A model generated the notes under the pieces. The model searched no databases. It was not told the origin of the DNA and saw nothing but the letters and a program-made list of their open reading frames with translations. Positions 1 through 14,500 of a DNA stretch of 64,000 nucleotides are shown piece by piece (the first letter of the stretch is position 1; the number at the start of each line of letters is the position of its first letter). Made by a program: the position numbers and the translations under genes. Source of the DNA: Rachycentron canadum. Its lineage: Eukaryota; Chordata; Actinopteri; Carangiformes; Rachycentridae. The DNA lies in contig CM076651.1 of assembly GCA_038496675.1 (NCBI GenBank), forward strand, positions 3,652,371 to 3,716,370, in the 5' to 3' direction.

Positions 1-33
<33 letters not shown>

Positions 34-55
34 TACACACACACACACATATATA
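1..55. repeat. (TA)n/(CA)n microsatellite at window edge
   Basis: The window opens inside a TA run that passes into CA repeats and back to TA. The left end of the tract lies outside the window. Confidence 0.95.
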
Positions 56-2671
56 GTAGATGCAAAAATGCCCATTGTACGACTCAACAGCAGAAAGTGA
101 TGACATAAAATGATTTTTTTTTCATAAAATCTCACTTTACTGCCCACTATTGAGTGAACTCTCGAGTGTCCTCATATATGGAGAAGTGAAAGAGTAAACA
201 AGGCACAAAGGAGGTTAAATGGAGGTGAAATGGACTCTCCAGCTCTCCGTCCCCTCATAGGTCAACACCGTAGAGACGACTTGTTTGCATTGCCCCAACA
301 GAAAAATATAAATGGAGCTATTTGCAAGTTTTCTCTGACCCTGAGTTTGGTTTCTTGTCAGAAGCGGGTGGCGATGATTGTTCCTCGGAAAGTGACGGGA
401 CGGGCTGGGTTAACATTTGTGATAATTTCCAAAACAGCTCTTGGCGCGTAAAGGAATGAAGTTTGATGCTGAATAACGTTTCTTCTGGACTGATTAGTAA
501 ACAGCTGTTAATGCTCATGATGACTATGTAGCCACAGCGAAACAATTAGCTGCCTTAACTGCCAAAGTTCACCAACGCCACTGCATCGCAGCTGTGTCCC
601 TGCAAACAAGTATGAAAATGTATTAATTTCTGCATTAAAGTTAACATTTCGAATGCTGGTGAGACCAAGATTTTTTTTTGGACTATAATCAAGTGTAGCA
701 TTATCTTTTATATGTGAGTTGCCATCTGATGAATATTAGTTCTTTTTTAGCTCGGTTTATGGTCTCGGCCATATTTGGTTGGGAAATTTCTGGCTTGCTA
801 GTTGCTAAATGCTCCACTATGCCCACCAGGTAGTTGCTAACTGTGCCTGTGTGCTGTTTTGTGCTAGAAAGAAGGTGTACAGTATTATTTTCACTGAAAA
901 CTGTGGCCAAAAATGATGCTGGAGCTGTGCGAGTGAACCAAAACAGTAGATTTACGGAGCAGACAGCTAAACTAATGAGCTGACACCTGCTGTAAAGCCC
1001 CATAAAGCAGAGAAGAGCTGCAGATTCAGCTGATAATTCTCTGTAGGTTCATCACTACAAGTGATCCCTTCACACTGTCACACTGTTTTCACATTGTCGT
1101 TTGATATATTGTTAGTGTAAAGTACTGGTTATAGCTGCTTTAAGGTTCCCTGGATCTAAACCACATGGCGACCTGATTAATCACTTCGCTTTTGTATGTC
1201 TCTTTCAAGAAATCGTTGTCAGCTCATATAGATAATAATGAAGAGAGCAGGTTCACGTCTGTGTAAGGCTGCAGACTGAGACACTTGTCTGAAGTGCTCA
1301 AGACTGGCCGACATGTGAAGTGCACGACCTGCTGCATGCCTTTGTCCCCTCTTTGAATGGACATGATAGATAGAAGTGGAGCAATGGAGGCGAAGACCAT
1401 GACAATTTGAGCACTGACCTGGTTTTCACTGTAGTCATCATAAAACACAGAGCCAGCGTCCCGGGGACATGTAATAACATCAGGCCTTTGGTGTTATTCA
1501 CTATCTCGGTGTGTGGCAATATAGCAAAACCCATTACATTTGCCTTGTAATTTGCTGTCGCCCCAGAGAGGGATTCAGGTGACTGCGACCCCCGTTAATG
1601 GAGTTCCAGTGATAAGGACAGGTCTGTTTATTAGCCACATGCGGTCAAGCGTGGCAGGAGCAGCTGAGCGCAGGCAGGTGTCTGGCCCTGCGAGGGCTCA
1701 GGCACCGCTGGCAGGCCTCGGCGCTCATTTCACGCACGTTATCGTCACACTAGCTGGGTTGAAAAAGGGGGTCGCTGGGTGCACTGCAATATAACTGCTG
1801 AGTGATGAGGTTTCCTCAGAGTCACACTGGTGGGTACCACTCCTGGCAGTTTGGTTTGTTTGTGGAAATCAATGAGTCATCTGCTGTTTTGTTTTGATTC
1901 CAGCTGGAGGAGGGGCTAATGAAACATCAAAATTTTTGTTTTTCTGAAGCCATTTACATGTAATTTATAAAATAAAGCCCATGGAATATCCTAAATTTAC
2001 GCTCTTCAACAAAGCCAAAATGGGGCAAATGATAAGTGAACATTTCATTAGGATACAAAAATAAAAAAATCACATACTGCAAAGAAAGGTTATCTCTTCC
2101 AGCATGCGTGCTTGCAGACATTTACAGAGCCTTGAGGAGAAAATGAACTTCAAATTAAAATGTCTATTTGATGCATTATCCTAATAGGGACGGATGGGAA
2201 AAGAGAAGTCTATGGCGCTCTCATCCTTCAGCCTGAGGGGACAGACTTGGGGAGTTGTCATTACCAACTTAGACCATCAAGATGAGCCTGTTGGGAGGTG
2301 GATTCACAGAGATTGTCTGCTGTTTTGACAGGTGTCTGTGCTGGTTAATTTATCAGGCAATTACAGAATAAATTGAGCTATCTTTACATGGGAAACGTGA
2401 TTGATCCTGTTAAAAAAAATTACACAACTACACAATTTTCTCTTAGAGTTTGATTTTGAGTGTTGGATTGGGTGTTGAGAGGAAGCTCAGGGTAACAAAA
2501 AAGCCGACAAGCTGTAGTTTTGAGGTATGGAAACGAAAAGCGACTGATGATTTTATCTTGAACAACAAATTCATCTGCAGTTTTAGACACACGTCACACA
2601 AGACCTTAGCAGCACAGAGGACACGATGAACCTTCTTCAGTATATAAGTAAGAAATGATAACGACTTAAGT
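56..2671. other. Intergenic DNA, no gene seen
   Basis: All open frames here are short (100 codons or fewer), lack recognisable domains and show no plausible splice partners. Positions about 410-540 share a block with about 9820-9915 (see repeat entry). I see nothing else I can name. Confidence 0.6.
440..530. repeat. Dispersed repeat fragment, copy 1
   Basis: The stretch from GTTTCTTCTGGAC through AACAGCTGTTAATGCT recurs with small changes near 9845-9895. Both copies have a similar order of words: a gctga block, then gtttcttct, then agtaaacagctgttaatgct. This points to two diverged copies of an unnamed interspersed element. The family and true ends cannot be set by eye. Confidence 0.5.
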
Positions 2672-2977
2672 AGGGCAGCAACTAGTGATTATTTTCATTA
2701 CTGATTAATTAGAGAATATTTTCTCCGTTAGACTCATCAGAAAAAAAGATAATTTTTCAAAATAACAATTTCATAATGCTTCAGAAGTCTTTGTTTTTCT
2801 GATCAACAGTCCAAAATCTAAAGATATTCACTTTATTATCACGTAAGAAGGAAAAGTGACAAATTCTCACTACTAAGATGCTAGATTATTTAAATAATGA
2901 CTTGATAATTAAGATGGCTGCAGATTAATTTTCTCTTGACTGACTGATCACTTCATCAACTAATCATCTCAGCTCTA
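2672..2977 (+). repeat. hAT-type MITE, copy A
   Basis: The element starts AGGGCAGCAACTAGTGATTA and ends in AATCATCTCAGCTCTA. Its interior includes AAAGATATTCACTTTATT. Ends, length (about 300 bp) and interior order match a non-autonomous hAT-like element common in teleosts, consensus start CAGGGCTGCAACTAACGATT. It has no coding capacity. Four further copies in this window share the same words. Confidence 0.75.
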
Positions 2978-5072
2978 AATGTAAGAAAACTGATTAAGTT
3001 CAAAGTGTCTCTGCAATTCTCAAGTCTGCGCATCATGGCTGTTATCGATGGGCCAGACAGCAGACGGGCAGGCAGCCTTTATGTAGCCTATATAAAGTGC
3101 GACCCAGGAGCCAGGGCTTTCTGTAAGTGTGCCAACGTGGACGTGCTTCCAGCAATAGTCATGCTTCTGCCAGCTGCATCATCTGTGCCTGCACAAAAGC
3201 ATGCCCTTTGAAAAGCGCTCAACACACACAGAGGCAGTGATGCGTGTTGCACATGCATCAGTGTGCAAACATGCATGCTCGCATTACTATTTATTCAACT
3301 TTTACATAGCCAAGAAAGCTGATTGTTGTAATGATCATGTTTACAATTTGAAAATTAAATTAGGTTTCTCACCAGTGGGATTTACTATTCTGTTTTTTCT
3401 CCCGGTAAATCTCTTTATTTAGACGTAAATGTTAAAAACAAATATTCTAGAACAAGAGCATAAACACTGAGGCAGCTTTAAAAAAAGATTTGAGGTGAAA
3501 TCTAAATATGCAGTGGCAGATTGAAGTAGAAGCAACAGAGCTCATCTGTCCTCTAGCAAAAGACTCACTATGAGTCATACCAAGTGCACACATCACTGTA
3601 GAGACACTCAATTATGATTCAAATCTCCATAACGGGGCAATAAAACCATTTGTCATGTGACCATCTGCAGTGCATCTCCTCTGTTTCTGCCTGAATGTAG
3701 TTAGCCCCTGCACACTGTGAAAGTGCAAAGAGTGGAACGTGTGGATTTATTAGTGCCAGGCTAAAACTGTAATCACCACAGGATCAGTGCTGTGCCGATA
3801 GATTAATTTCATTTTCTGTGAATTTTGTAGCCCTGCTGAAAATCTCTGGGAGCTTGGAAACAAAGACGTGCCCCGCAGCCGTCTTTGTTTTACTTTTTTC
3901 TCCTCAGATTTAAAACAATGTGTGAAGGGAGAGAGCAACACCAGTTTAGTTCCAGCACCGTAATTATCGCCTGCTTTCGTCTCCCAGGGATGTTCATGGA
4001 CAAGGGCCTCATAACAGGTGACAGAATGCCTGCCAGCCGCCCCCAGTTCCCCACCCCCACCCCAGAATGGTGACTATTATAAACCAAAAACGTATGCTCT
4101 CAATATATATGCAAATGATGCTTGGTCCCAAGGTGAAGTTCGTAGAGCAGCAACGCCGTTTGCCTCTGTTTTGCTCATTTGCAAAAATGTTGAGAGTAAC
4201 AAAGACCACAGGAAATTGAAAAATTGTTACTAAGTATTAGAAAAAGCAATCATTTTCCCCAGGCAGCCTAATCCTGTGGAAATTGATCTCACCTCTCTCC
4301 CTGACATGCACTGGTAGGAAAAACACATAACAGAAAAATGCCTGTCTCAGTGTTACCTGGTGGAAAATTTGTTTGCTTGTAGATTTTTAGACTTTTTTTT
4401 TTTTCATTAAAATAAACCACACGGTCCTGTGTTGTCCGGAGGTGGTCTCTTTGTTTGCCCCCTTGGCTGCAAACAGGTGTAGTGAATCCTCAAAAAGAAA
4501 ATTAGTAACTGGTGTGTAATTGTTTTCTAGACTTTCTGCCGCTGATTCTGCTCACAGCTCTGAGTAATCCCACTGCTGGGCTGCTCCATTCATGCTACAT
4601 GCATGCAGATCTGTCCATTTGTTGTCTAATTTTAAACAGGCTGATACCATCGCACTAATGCATTTGCTCTTCCTTTGCATGGAAGTACAAATTGGAAACG
4701 ACAGTCTATTACCCACTGCTCTGACCTTCATGATGGAACATAATGTGAAAAGACCTACAATGCCTTTATTTGAGGGAGGGAGGGCGAGAACACAGTGGTG
4801 ATTAATTAACCCAATTAATTTAGACTAAGATTATCTGAACAATTATTTCTCGATAAATCAGAGCAAGGTGTGATGATGACTATTATACTTAAGGTCTAAT
4901 TACAGCATTAGAAAATTAAAGTACTTTGCTACGAACACACTGCAGAACATCTTTGACTGTGGATAATATTATTATAGCTTCTATTTGAAATGGAAAATAA
5001 CATTTGGGAGACAACTTAACCTGAAGAAATCACTTTTCACGGTAAAGTTGTTCTAAGTTAAAAGAAAAGTGG

Positions 5073-5830
5073 ACTTGTTGGGCAAATAGACTTCTTCTTC
5101 TGAGTGCTAAGCGAAAAGATTGATACCACTCTCATATCTGTAAGCAAAGTATAACTCTACTACCAGCAGTCAGCTAACTTAGCTTAGCATGACTGAAATC
5201 ACAATGTGTCAAATGAATCACTAATATTATTATTTTCATTATCATCAATATCATTTTTGTACATTGCAATTGTGGATTTTCATTGTATACTTGCATATGT
5301 TTTGTGCCACTGACAGCTTAGCTTAATGTTAGCATTCCAGCAGTGAGTCTGTGGGGTTCACACATCCTGAAACTATGTAAACAACCACGGCATTCCTGAA
5401 TGTAGGCGCTCTGGTTGCCAACGTTAGTATGTCTTGGACAACTTTGGAGTTACGCAGAATTGCATTGCTCCTCCATCCACCTTCATGTGTCCACTGAACA
5501 GTCAGATGCTAAACATCAACCCTGCACCAAACTGCCAGTAAAATGGTGAGAAGTTTTGTGTGACTGGCCTTTATAAAGGTAAAGTAATTCCTGTTTGAGA
5601 TTGTAATCCTTTACAGTACCTGTTGATTAAAAAAAGTGACCCCATCACTGTAATGTGTTACTGAGTAATGCATTAATGGCCAACACTATTAGCAGGCTGC
5701 TGGTGGTGGCTTCATATTTACTGTACAAACACGAGAGTGGTATCGACCTTCTCATCTAACTCTCAGCAAGAAAGTAGAGAGAAAAAAAGAAAAGCATTTT
5801 CCCCAAAATGTCAAACAATTCCTTCAAGAC
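5073..5830. repeat. Inverted (fold-back) dispersed repeat, copy 1
   Basis: Positions about 5073-5210 read AAAGATTGATACCACTCTCA followed by CAGCTAACTTAGCTTAGCAT. Positions about 5733-5820 carry the same left part in reverse complement (GAGTGGTATCGACCTTCTCA, then CTCAGCAAG and CCCCAAAATGTC). Two arms in opposite orientation enclose about 500 bp of unique-looking DNA. Related pieces occur at 55.7-56.0 kb and 61.5-62.1 kb. The family matches a teleost repeat known to me by sequence but not by name. Confidence 0.6.
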
Positions 5831-7493
5831 CAACTGTTTAAAGCTGTAACCCACATTCTGATCAGACGTGAGTCTTGTTGCAGGTACACAAAAGAAATTA
5901 TCTTCGCCTTGGAAGCTGACACATTTGTTCTTAGTGGCTGACATGAGAGCTCCTCACTGAGCATGATAGCGGGTAGCTGGTAGAGATTTCATATGGTTTA
6001 TTGCTCCCACTTTCACTGAGGTTATTTATTGAACTGCCATCATGGCCCCTGCTCTGCACAGCCACCCAATGCCTCTGTGCCCCTCAGTATGATGGAGGAA
6101 TTTATGCCACATGAACAGCATACTGAGCTCGACTTTAAGTATTATTAAGAAACATCATTCATGCATAGGATACTATTTACAGTAATACATTCACACATGC
6201 TGTGACTTCCTATGACGGCTCCTGAAGGAAAAATGATGATAGATTGTGTGCAGGGTGTGAAGCTGTAAGAGAGAGTAGAGGGGGAGGGGGGCAGAGGGGA
6301 AACTAGGTTTCAAGTATTCCACAGGCTAAATGAAGAACAAACATGCACCATACAAGACAGTGAAGGAGAAAAGATTATCATCTGGAGATGAAAGGCAGAG
6401 AGAGAGAGGGAGAGAGGTTCATTCTCTGCCACACAGCTGTCTTATTTGCAAGGTGTTGAGAAACACTTTTTTTTTTTCCTCCAAGAGGATGAAAAGATTC
6501 TTCTGAAGCCAAAAGGGTCTGCTATCATTTTTGGGCAGCTTGAGCGGTAGAGATGTTATTAGCATAAATTATCTCCCCCACCAAAGAGATAGGAACATGC
6601 TAGCTCCTTTCTGCTTTTCACACTTAATTGCCCTATTTACTGAACAGTTGCCCATGGACAACAAATGCACACACGCTCCGAGATGCATACAGGACAACAG
6701 GCAGACACAAGCCAAATAGGGCATGAGTGATACACTGAACTATCTGCCAAACAGCATTAGATACAGTACGGCTGGGGATGCTGTTAAGGTCCATTCAGAC
6801 TTCATGTTAGACTGGGAATCCACAGTAAAATGTTAAATATTGCCTTCATGACCTTATCCACTGAGCCATGTCTGATCAGTGTCTGTAAACAGACATTTAA
6901 AAAAGGATTGTGTGCCAAATGTGTGCATGAAAGCTGCCAGAGTGCCAAAACAAATAAGACTTTTGTGATGAAATAAATACTTGTTGCATCTTGAACAAAT
7001 TCACATTTTATTTTTAACATTTAAATCATCATCAGCTCTTCTCTTTCTAAAGAGCCCAACAGTCTCCTGCTGTAGCAGCTCTAAAAAAGCCTCATTGAAG
7101 TGACCCAGTAAGCAAGAGTGAGGTGAATTATAGATGGCTATGCCTAATGGACTCTTAGCTTCTCTTCACCTACCCCAACAAGCTCAGAGTGTCTTTATAT
7201 AAGCAGTACCTATTAGGAGATGTTAAAGCATATTTTCTGTGAAGTTAATCTTTTTTGTCAGAAGTTGCCAGGTGTCTGAATCAGCTGAAAGCTAAATGAT
7301 TAAACAGACTTCACATGTCTGTAAACAGAGATAATAAACCTCTGCAGATGGGGCAAGTGTCGGTCGAGTCTCCTGTGAAACAGTGTGAAGGAACAAATCA
7401 ACTAGATTGACTTCATTCAATCTGCCGGCCAGGTCATCTCCGTAACCCTGGAGGGCCATACAGGATGTAAATGAGGATGATTGTATCACAGTC

Positions 7494-7505
7494 CCCCCCC
7501 CCCCC
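7494..7505. repeat. Poly(C) tract
   Basis: A run of about 12 cytosines. It has potential for indel polymorphism or sequencing error. Confidence 0.9.
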
Positions 7506-8186
7506 AAGCCCACCTCCCATCTGACCACAGTGAAGCAGTAAAGCAGAGTAAAAACCATTCCTCCAGCCCGAGGGGGTCAGTCACTATGGTAACGTCCCGA
7601 GGCAGTGACCACATGTCAGAGGGAGTCTGGGGGCCTTAAGTGGACCGGAGCTCTGGCATGAGGAGGAGGTGGAGGAGGATGTGGAAACAATTGGCAATGA
7701 GTTTCCTGCTGCTGGATACGAGGAACCTGAAACATGTTTCAATCACAGCACGTCTCCTTTTGTTTGTCCCAGTTCACCCCTAACCTGTAGCTAACTTGTT
7801 GCACTCATTCTTTAACTTGTCTTTAGAGCTCATTCGTGGCATGGAGCAATAATTAATTTACAGATTATGTTAATAGGAGGCAGAAAACAGCCTGAGCACA
7901 GAATATTTAATGTGATGTTACTGTAAACACACTGACTGAGGTCTTTTCCAGTTACACTTGGCTTCCTCCATTATGTTTTTATTAGCTAGAACTCAGCTGA
8001 AGGAGCTGACTTCACTAAAAGTGTTTTTCCTGTACAAATATACAGTATATTGTGTTTTGTTACTATTTAACTGTTACTGATTGAAAGTTATTTTGACAGC
8101 AACAGAGTGTTGCTTAAAAAAAGGCAAATGCCACATGATTGTATTGTCACAGTATGATTTACTTAAATGCAATTTATGACTTAATT

Positions 8187-8525
8187 TAGAGCTGAAGCAA
8201 CTGTCATCAATTAGTTAGTCAATCAGCAGAAAAATAATTAGCAACTATAGTCTGATAATTGATTAATGTTTAAATAATTTCTTAATCAAAAACTGAATGA
8301 AAGGCTGAATATTTTCTGGTGTCTCAAACAGTATCATGTATTGTCTTAAAATGAATATATTTTGTTTTTGGACTTTTTGGCCAAATGAAAAAAGACATTT
8401 GAAGACAATAATCTTGGGCTCAAGGAAGCTAAGGTTGGTATTTTCTAACCTTTTTTTCCACACAATCAATTCATTAGTTTGTAAAATGATCTACTATTAA
8501 AATGAACTTGTTTATTGCAGCCCTA
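8187..8525 (-). repeat. hAT-type MITE, copy B
   Basis: The element starts TAGAGCTGAAGCAACTGTCA and ends TTTATTGCAGCCCTAA, reverse-oriented relative to copy A. Its interior has CATTTGAAGACAATAATCTT followed by GGGCT, the reverse complement of a conserved interior block of this family. Confidence 0.75.
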
Positions 8526-11199
8526 ATTGAGATTCTTGTCGCCCCCACCATCACCACCTAAATATCTACTCAAAACTCCTTGCACTTGCCATATTGATGT
8601 GAGTGCACCATGTTTATACTTTAAAGAAGGAAACTGGCTGAGCTTCAGTGCACCATGCAGAAGGGCAGAATAATGAGAGCGTCTGTCAGAGGTGAACTGT
8701 AGCTCAGGATGATACAGACTGCAGGTCTGAAAAGATGCTGAAGGAGTTCAATATCAGTCACGGCAGGTTCATTGTTCATTTAACCTCCCTGCTCGATGGA
8801 ATCAAGTCTGAAGAATAATTTAAAAGAGAGATTTTTTTTCCCCTCATGAACAAATCATGATCTCTGCAACAACCCAAACATATCAACACGAGAGCCTGCA
8901 GATGATTATATCTTACAGAAAACAGGTGGTTGATAATTCAAGAAATGGACTTTATGGTTTTCTGTGAAATATTGCTTCACTGGATGACTCACACAGAAGA
9001 TGTTTATTACAAGAAATATTACACCACAAAAACAAAAGGCTTCACTTCAGCTCATTATTTTAGACGGTGATTCTCCCCCCGACCTTCCCCGTCCTTGCCT
9101 ATACTACACTATAAGCTTGGCTTAGTGACGGCCACGTGAACTTGTCCTGTAATGTACAATCACATATGTGTGATAAATCCTGACCACACTGACTTAACAG
9201 CCATCCCCTCTTGAAACCTGTCGCGTCCGAGATACAGGGTCACTCCTGGTGGCAGGGATGATTTAAAGCGAACCCGGGTGACAGGGCACCCCTAAACGTC
9301 TGGATAAATCTATAGCACCTTTAACCACATTCAAGCACAATTTTAGGAGCCTCATCAACATGGAAAGTGCAAAATGAAATGAATGGCATTAGTCAAAGTC
9401 GAGCCTTTCATCTCAAGGTTGAAGGGACTTTGTCAAGTTTTCCATCTACAAGTGATGTTATAAATTTTCATGTGTTAAAATGAACAATAATTATATAAAA
9501 CTAATATAGCTAGTGCAAAAACTGACAGCAAAATAATCTCCAATCATTTTAGAAATCGAACACTAGAGGTGTTTGTTATTTGTAAGTTTTCCCTATCGAC
9601 ATGTTTTTGTGTGGGAGCGCAATTGATGGCGATTGTCACTTACAGCTACAGCCGTCATTGTGCTTAAAGGACCAATGGTTACAATACGTCTTACAATCAG
9701 CAGTACAATTGCAAGACGCAGTGGGCCGGGGCTAGCTAGTTATCATGTTAAATTCAGTGGACAAAAAGAAGTGCTATTGAAGCCAGAGTTAAAATTGATT
9801 TTGCTTTCCACTACTGGAGAGTAAACGCGTTTAGTGCTGAGCTCCATATGTTTCTTCTAGACCAGTAAGCAAACAGCTGTTAATGCTAATATTGGCTCGC
9901 AATACCAAAAACCTGCGTATAGGTCCTTTAAATCAATTCTCAAGCAAATATTCTCTACAGTTAAAGCTTCTAAGATTTGAGGATTTGTTGTTTTATTTGA
10001 CTGTAAATGACATCTCTTTATGTTTTAAACTGTTGGATACACAAAAAAAAACTATTTCAGTATGTCACTGGGAAATTGTAATCATCAATCACTGTTCTTT
10101 CACTATTTTCTATATTTTATAGACGCAAAAAAAACTACTATAATTGACAAAATAACAGTGATCATTACAGCCTTTTACAAAAGGGAACATTTGAATAAAT
10201 GAATAAATCCATGGTATGGATGAATTTAATCTTCCTCCTGCAACACTTTCCTTTGTTGTTGTTATAAGATAAGAAACAAGTGATGATGAATCAAACAGGT
10301 GAGCCATTTTTTGTTTCACTTGAAAACTTGTTGCTTTTAGAAGCTAACACATTTTTTTGTGTGTGAATATTTTGTTGTAATTTATTCCAGCCAGTGAACA
10401 ACAACTGTTGAGCTCTAATGAAAAATACAACGTATAATGTAGCATAAAATTCATAGAGTGAACTAATGAATCCACACAAATACAAACCAACCCAGAGATA
10501 TCTGGCCAATTTAGCAAGCATGGATCTAATTCTAGATTTCACCCTAATCAAAAAAGATGTAATTAATTAATCAGATAATTCACTGCCACGCATGGCAGGA
10601 CACACATCTGTGCAGTGATAATGGGGAGAGAGAGCCGAGCCGAGCAGTGCCGCACTAGTACTTCCCCAATAGCCAGCTCCTCAACAGTGCTGGTATCCTG
10701 TGCAGCTTTAAAATAAAAGGTCCAGCGCTCGCAGACACTCAGCTAACCTCTCCTGCACTGTATGTGTCCTCTCTGCATGTGAGCACAGTGCAGTGTGTCG
10801 AAGGGACGGAAAGATCTGAGGCTGTTTGAGGTAACGGAGATGACATGAGGGAGGCAGCGCCTGTACAAGGCAAACATAAACTGTGCCACTTCATCTGAAA
10901 ACAATGGGGGACAGGACACTGAGTGTGCTCTCATCCACATCTCCATTGTCTGCCCTCCTCTTTTACTCCTCCTCCGAGCATGGAGCATAAGCGGGGTGAA
11001 AGAGGGAGGGGAGGGGAGGCGAAGGGGGAGCAGCAGTGGGGGCAGTGGGGGTCTGGCTGTGTTCTTTCTCCTCTGTCTGTGTGCGAATGCACAGACGGTT
11101 CAGTAGTAATTTGATGTGTGTCCCCGGGGACATTTGATGGATTAAAGCTAAGCAGCTCCATTTCGCAGCACCACCTGATCTTCCACTGCCTGTGCCCCA
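8526..11199. other. Upstream region of the Scratch-family gene
   Basis: No coding exon was seen. A dispersed repeat copy lies near 9640-9915. Around 10570-10740 the sequence becomes more GC-rich and contains TTTAAAATAAAAGG, a possible TATA-like element for a distal promoter. The rest is AT-rich with no recognisable signal. Confidence 0.5.
9820..9915. repeat. Dispersed repeat fragment, copy 2
   Basis: It shares GTTTCTTCTAGACCAGTAAG, then AACAGCTGTTAATGCTAAT, with positions about 470-515. It may extend left to about 9640. No open frame of interest. Confidence 0.5.
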
Positions 11200-11206
11200 T
11201 ATAAAG
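11200..11206 (+). promoter_or_regulatory. TATA box of the Scratch-family gene
   Basis: TATAAAG sits in a GC-richer setting (CCCCATATAAAGGCTGGCG), 394 bp upstream of the ATG at 11594. Transcription would begin near 11230, giving a 5' UTR of about 360 nt rich in CT and T runs. A CACCTG E-box lies about 30 bp upstream. Confidence 0.6.
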
Positions 11207-11593
11207 GCTGGCGTGATTGCTGATCTCAGCTAGTCTGACAGTCTCTCTCTCTCCCTCCTCTCTCTGTCTGTCTCCATCTCTTCTCTTCCTCACTGGTCCC
11301 TTAAGCCTGCTGCATCACAGGAGCTATCCAGTGCTGAACAGGATCGCTTTTATTTTTTATTTTTTTATTTTTCTTGGGGGAAGCTGGGGGAGCCAGAGAG
11401 TATCACACAGCATTGCCGTCAGCCTTGTTCTCCACTGATTTCCATTTTCTTTCTTATCTTATGTTTTTGGCTGTTGTCTTCACATTAACCGCAAGGATTA
11501 CCGTCAAGCCAGCTCTGCTCGTGTGCTTCCTCAGAGGGTCTTTTATTTTTTCTCATGCGTTTTTCTCAGCTCTGTGTTTTTATCCATTGAAAC

Positions 11594-14500
11594 ATGCCCC
11601 GCTCATTTTTGGTGAAGAAGATCAAGCTTGATGATTTCTCTTCGTCCAATGTGGCCACCTCCAATCATCATCACCACCTGGACGACTCGTTCACTTTTGC
11701 ACGCTCCATCACAGACTCGGTGACCAGCCTTGGGGTTCGTCTCAGTGAGAATGGTGAGTTAACATGCCTCCACTAGTCTGCCCCGCTCCAGTTAGAGATG
11801 TGCTCCTGTCTGTAGACCGCTCCGGTGTTGATTTCAGCGTGCCTGACATTTCCACACTTAGCACAGATGGCAATTCTCTTTTGTTTTTGTGTCGGCTGAG
11901 ATTTTCTCTAGCTTTAGCCAATAACATGCTTGTAGAGTGTAAATTAATGTGAGATGTGTACATGCACCCAGCTGATTTTTTGCATCAGTATCCTGAATAA
12001 TCCTCTCCAGAGGCACCCCACCCCCATCTCTGTGCTCCCAGACTTTTGTTTTTTGACTCCAGTGAAGGACAGACACAATTCAGGTCACAGCCACGGATTA
12101 GCTTATGTAAATAGGGAACACAACGTGTGTCTAATCGGGAGAAGCTACAGTTACGTATGTGTATGAATTCACCAACCCGCTGGTAGCTGTACACACATTG
12201 ACTTGACCATATCTGGTCATCATATGTACTAAAAAATTCATGATTATGAGAGATGAGTATCAGATGATACATTTGTCCTTAGCTGTTATTGTCCTTGAGT
12301 TCCCATCACGGTCCGATCCTCCCTTGCCCCCCTCTTCCCATCCAAATGGAGCATGCACAGTCTCCCCACCCCCATCGCTCCACTACATCTTTCTCTTCCT
12401 TCCGGGCATTTGAAAACTAGCAGGGGTTAGAGTTTCAGCCATGCAGGCCTATCGTCGCCACTAGAGACATCTACACACTGTACAGTAAGGCCGGGAGGGA
12501 GGTGGGGAGCTGGGCTGAGGGGATAGTGAAGGGAAGGAGAAAAAGGAGACAAAAATGCTTGGGGCAGCAATGAGGCCGATCACGTGACAGAGGTTGTACA
12601 GTAAACATGAAGAAAGGCACATAGCTGCACTGTGGTCAACACACAGACCGGCCACACTAAGCTACACTCGGCACTGAGCGGCGACCTTCACATTCACGGT
12701 CTGCCTGCTTTAAGCTCGCCGCTTCCATTTTGTGGCCACGTTTAAAGGGCCATATGTGTGCCTTTGTTATGATTTGTTAGGGTATTTTCACAGCTCGAGA
12801 GGCTCCAGAGTCCACAGCTAAATGTTGTGAGGATGCCCACCTGTTATTCAGCTGTGTCAATAACAAGGTTCAGTGAAATTTAGATGGATCAGGATTAGTG
12901 GAATTTATTTTATTTGTGCTAAAAAAGTCTGGACCTGTGTGTAAACTATAGAGGTTTGTTAAATTCAAAACAAGATGCAGGATAAAAACTAAAAAAAAAA
13001 AATATATGGCAAGAAAAAAACATGTACCAGACATGTATTATAGCTTGTAATGAATGTTCTTCAAATTTCCTGCTGCATGATTTTATATTATATAAGAATC
13101 TGTTTGTATAGTTATTGTCACTCTCTATTGTTCCTGAATCTATTGTTCAACACCATGAAAAATGTGCATTATATTAAAAAGAAAAAAAGAACGATAAGGC
13201 ACTACACTATTGTTGACAAAAAGACGTTTAACGTGAACAAAAGAATCGTTCTTTTCATGTCGAGTGAAAAAAAAAAAAAAAAAAAGGAAGGGCAAAAGGC
13301 AAAATAAAAGAATCCTCAGCAAGGCTGAAATACCTAACATCAGCACTTCTGCCGTGCCAGGAGATTTTCTTTCCCCCCATTGTGGAGACATTTGACTTGA
13401 GTGTCTGTTGAACAACAAAGAGGGGTGGCTGAGAGGGTCCATTAATTACATGCTTGCTTTGCATTAGAGAAATGAGTCTATGAGCTGTAAAGGCTGATAC
13501 AGTGCGAGTCCTAAATGATGAGCTCCACGTCTGACCTTGGGTAATTGAAACATAGTAAACAACTCTGCTTACACTAATGCACTACGGTTTGTTGGGGGAA
13601 AAAAAATAAAAAAATCAGCAAAATAAAGGCCATGTTGTTGCATGTAGACAGTGTAGTGTGACTGTAAACAGGTGGACGTGGCTACGAATAACTGCTGAAG
13701 CTGCAGAATTCAGTTGTAAATTCAACTGTAATTGAAAAGAAAAAGAATTTAGTTTTAAGAATTACAAATAGGTAACATTTATTATTACATTTCATTGTTT
13801 TTATTTTCTTTGGGAAGAGAGAGTGTTGCTCTCTCTATCAGACAAATACCATCTGTGTGGTTGAAAACAGTGAACCCATGCAGTGCAGCATGATAATGTG
13901 TGCACAGGCCTGGTGTTTCCCTGTCCCCGAGTGTCACGGTCATGTCTTTGACAAAGTGGGTGTGTGAACAGAAACCCTTGGGAATGGAGATGCTGTAGTA
14001 AGAGAGCACTTCAACTGATTTCTTAATGGCCTGTTTCTTGAAGGCACTTCAGCGCGGTCACCGCTGCAGGCAGGTGACCCTCTTCACAAACAATGTGTAT
14101 GATGCCATGTCTCATATTATCAGTTCTCAAGCACACCGTGCTCAATAAACTATTATTGTGTGTCGCAGATACTTGATCTTCTCCACTGTTCTAGCAGCTG
14201 CACTATTTTACAGATGATAGCCTATTGATCAGTTCAAAACTTTGAATTTCATTAAAAAGCAGTCAATACCTAATTTCCACTGCTTGCTGCACACAGTGCT
14301 TAGGAATGGCTTTTTTTCTGCAGTTATGCACTATTTCTCCCAGGAAAGGAATTTGACCACATTTTATATCTGTTCTAATATGTTCAACATATACAATATC
14401 AACCCTGAACGTCAATGCATTTAGTATTTATTTAGCTCCTGAGATTCACAGAATAAGAATATATATATATATATTTTGAGTTCTGTTTGGATGCATTTAG

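Larger units (their letters stand above)
2978..8186. other. Intergenic DNA, no gene seen
   Basis: Only short uninformative open frames occur. The stretch contains the inverted repeat pair described separately (5073-5830) and a purine-rich patch near 6265-6415. No exon with flanking splice sites and a recognisable protein domain was found. Confidence 0.55.
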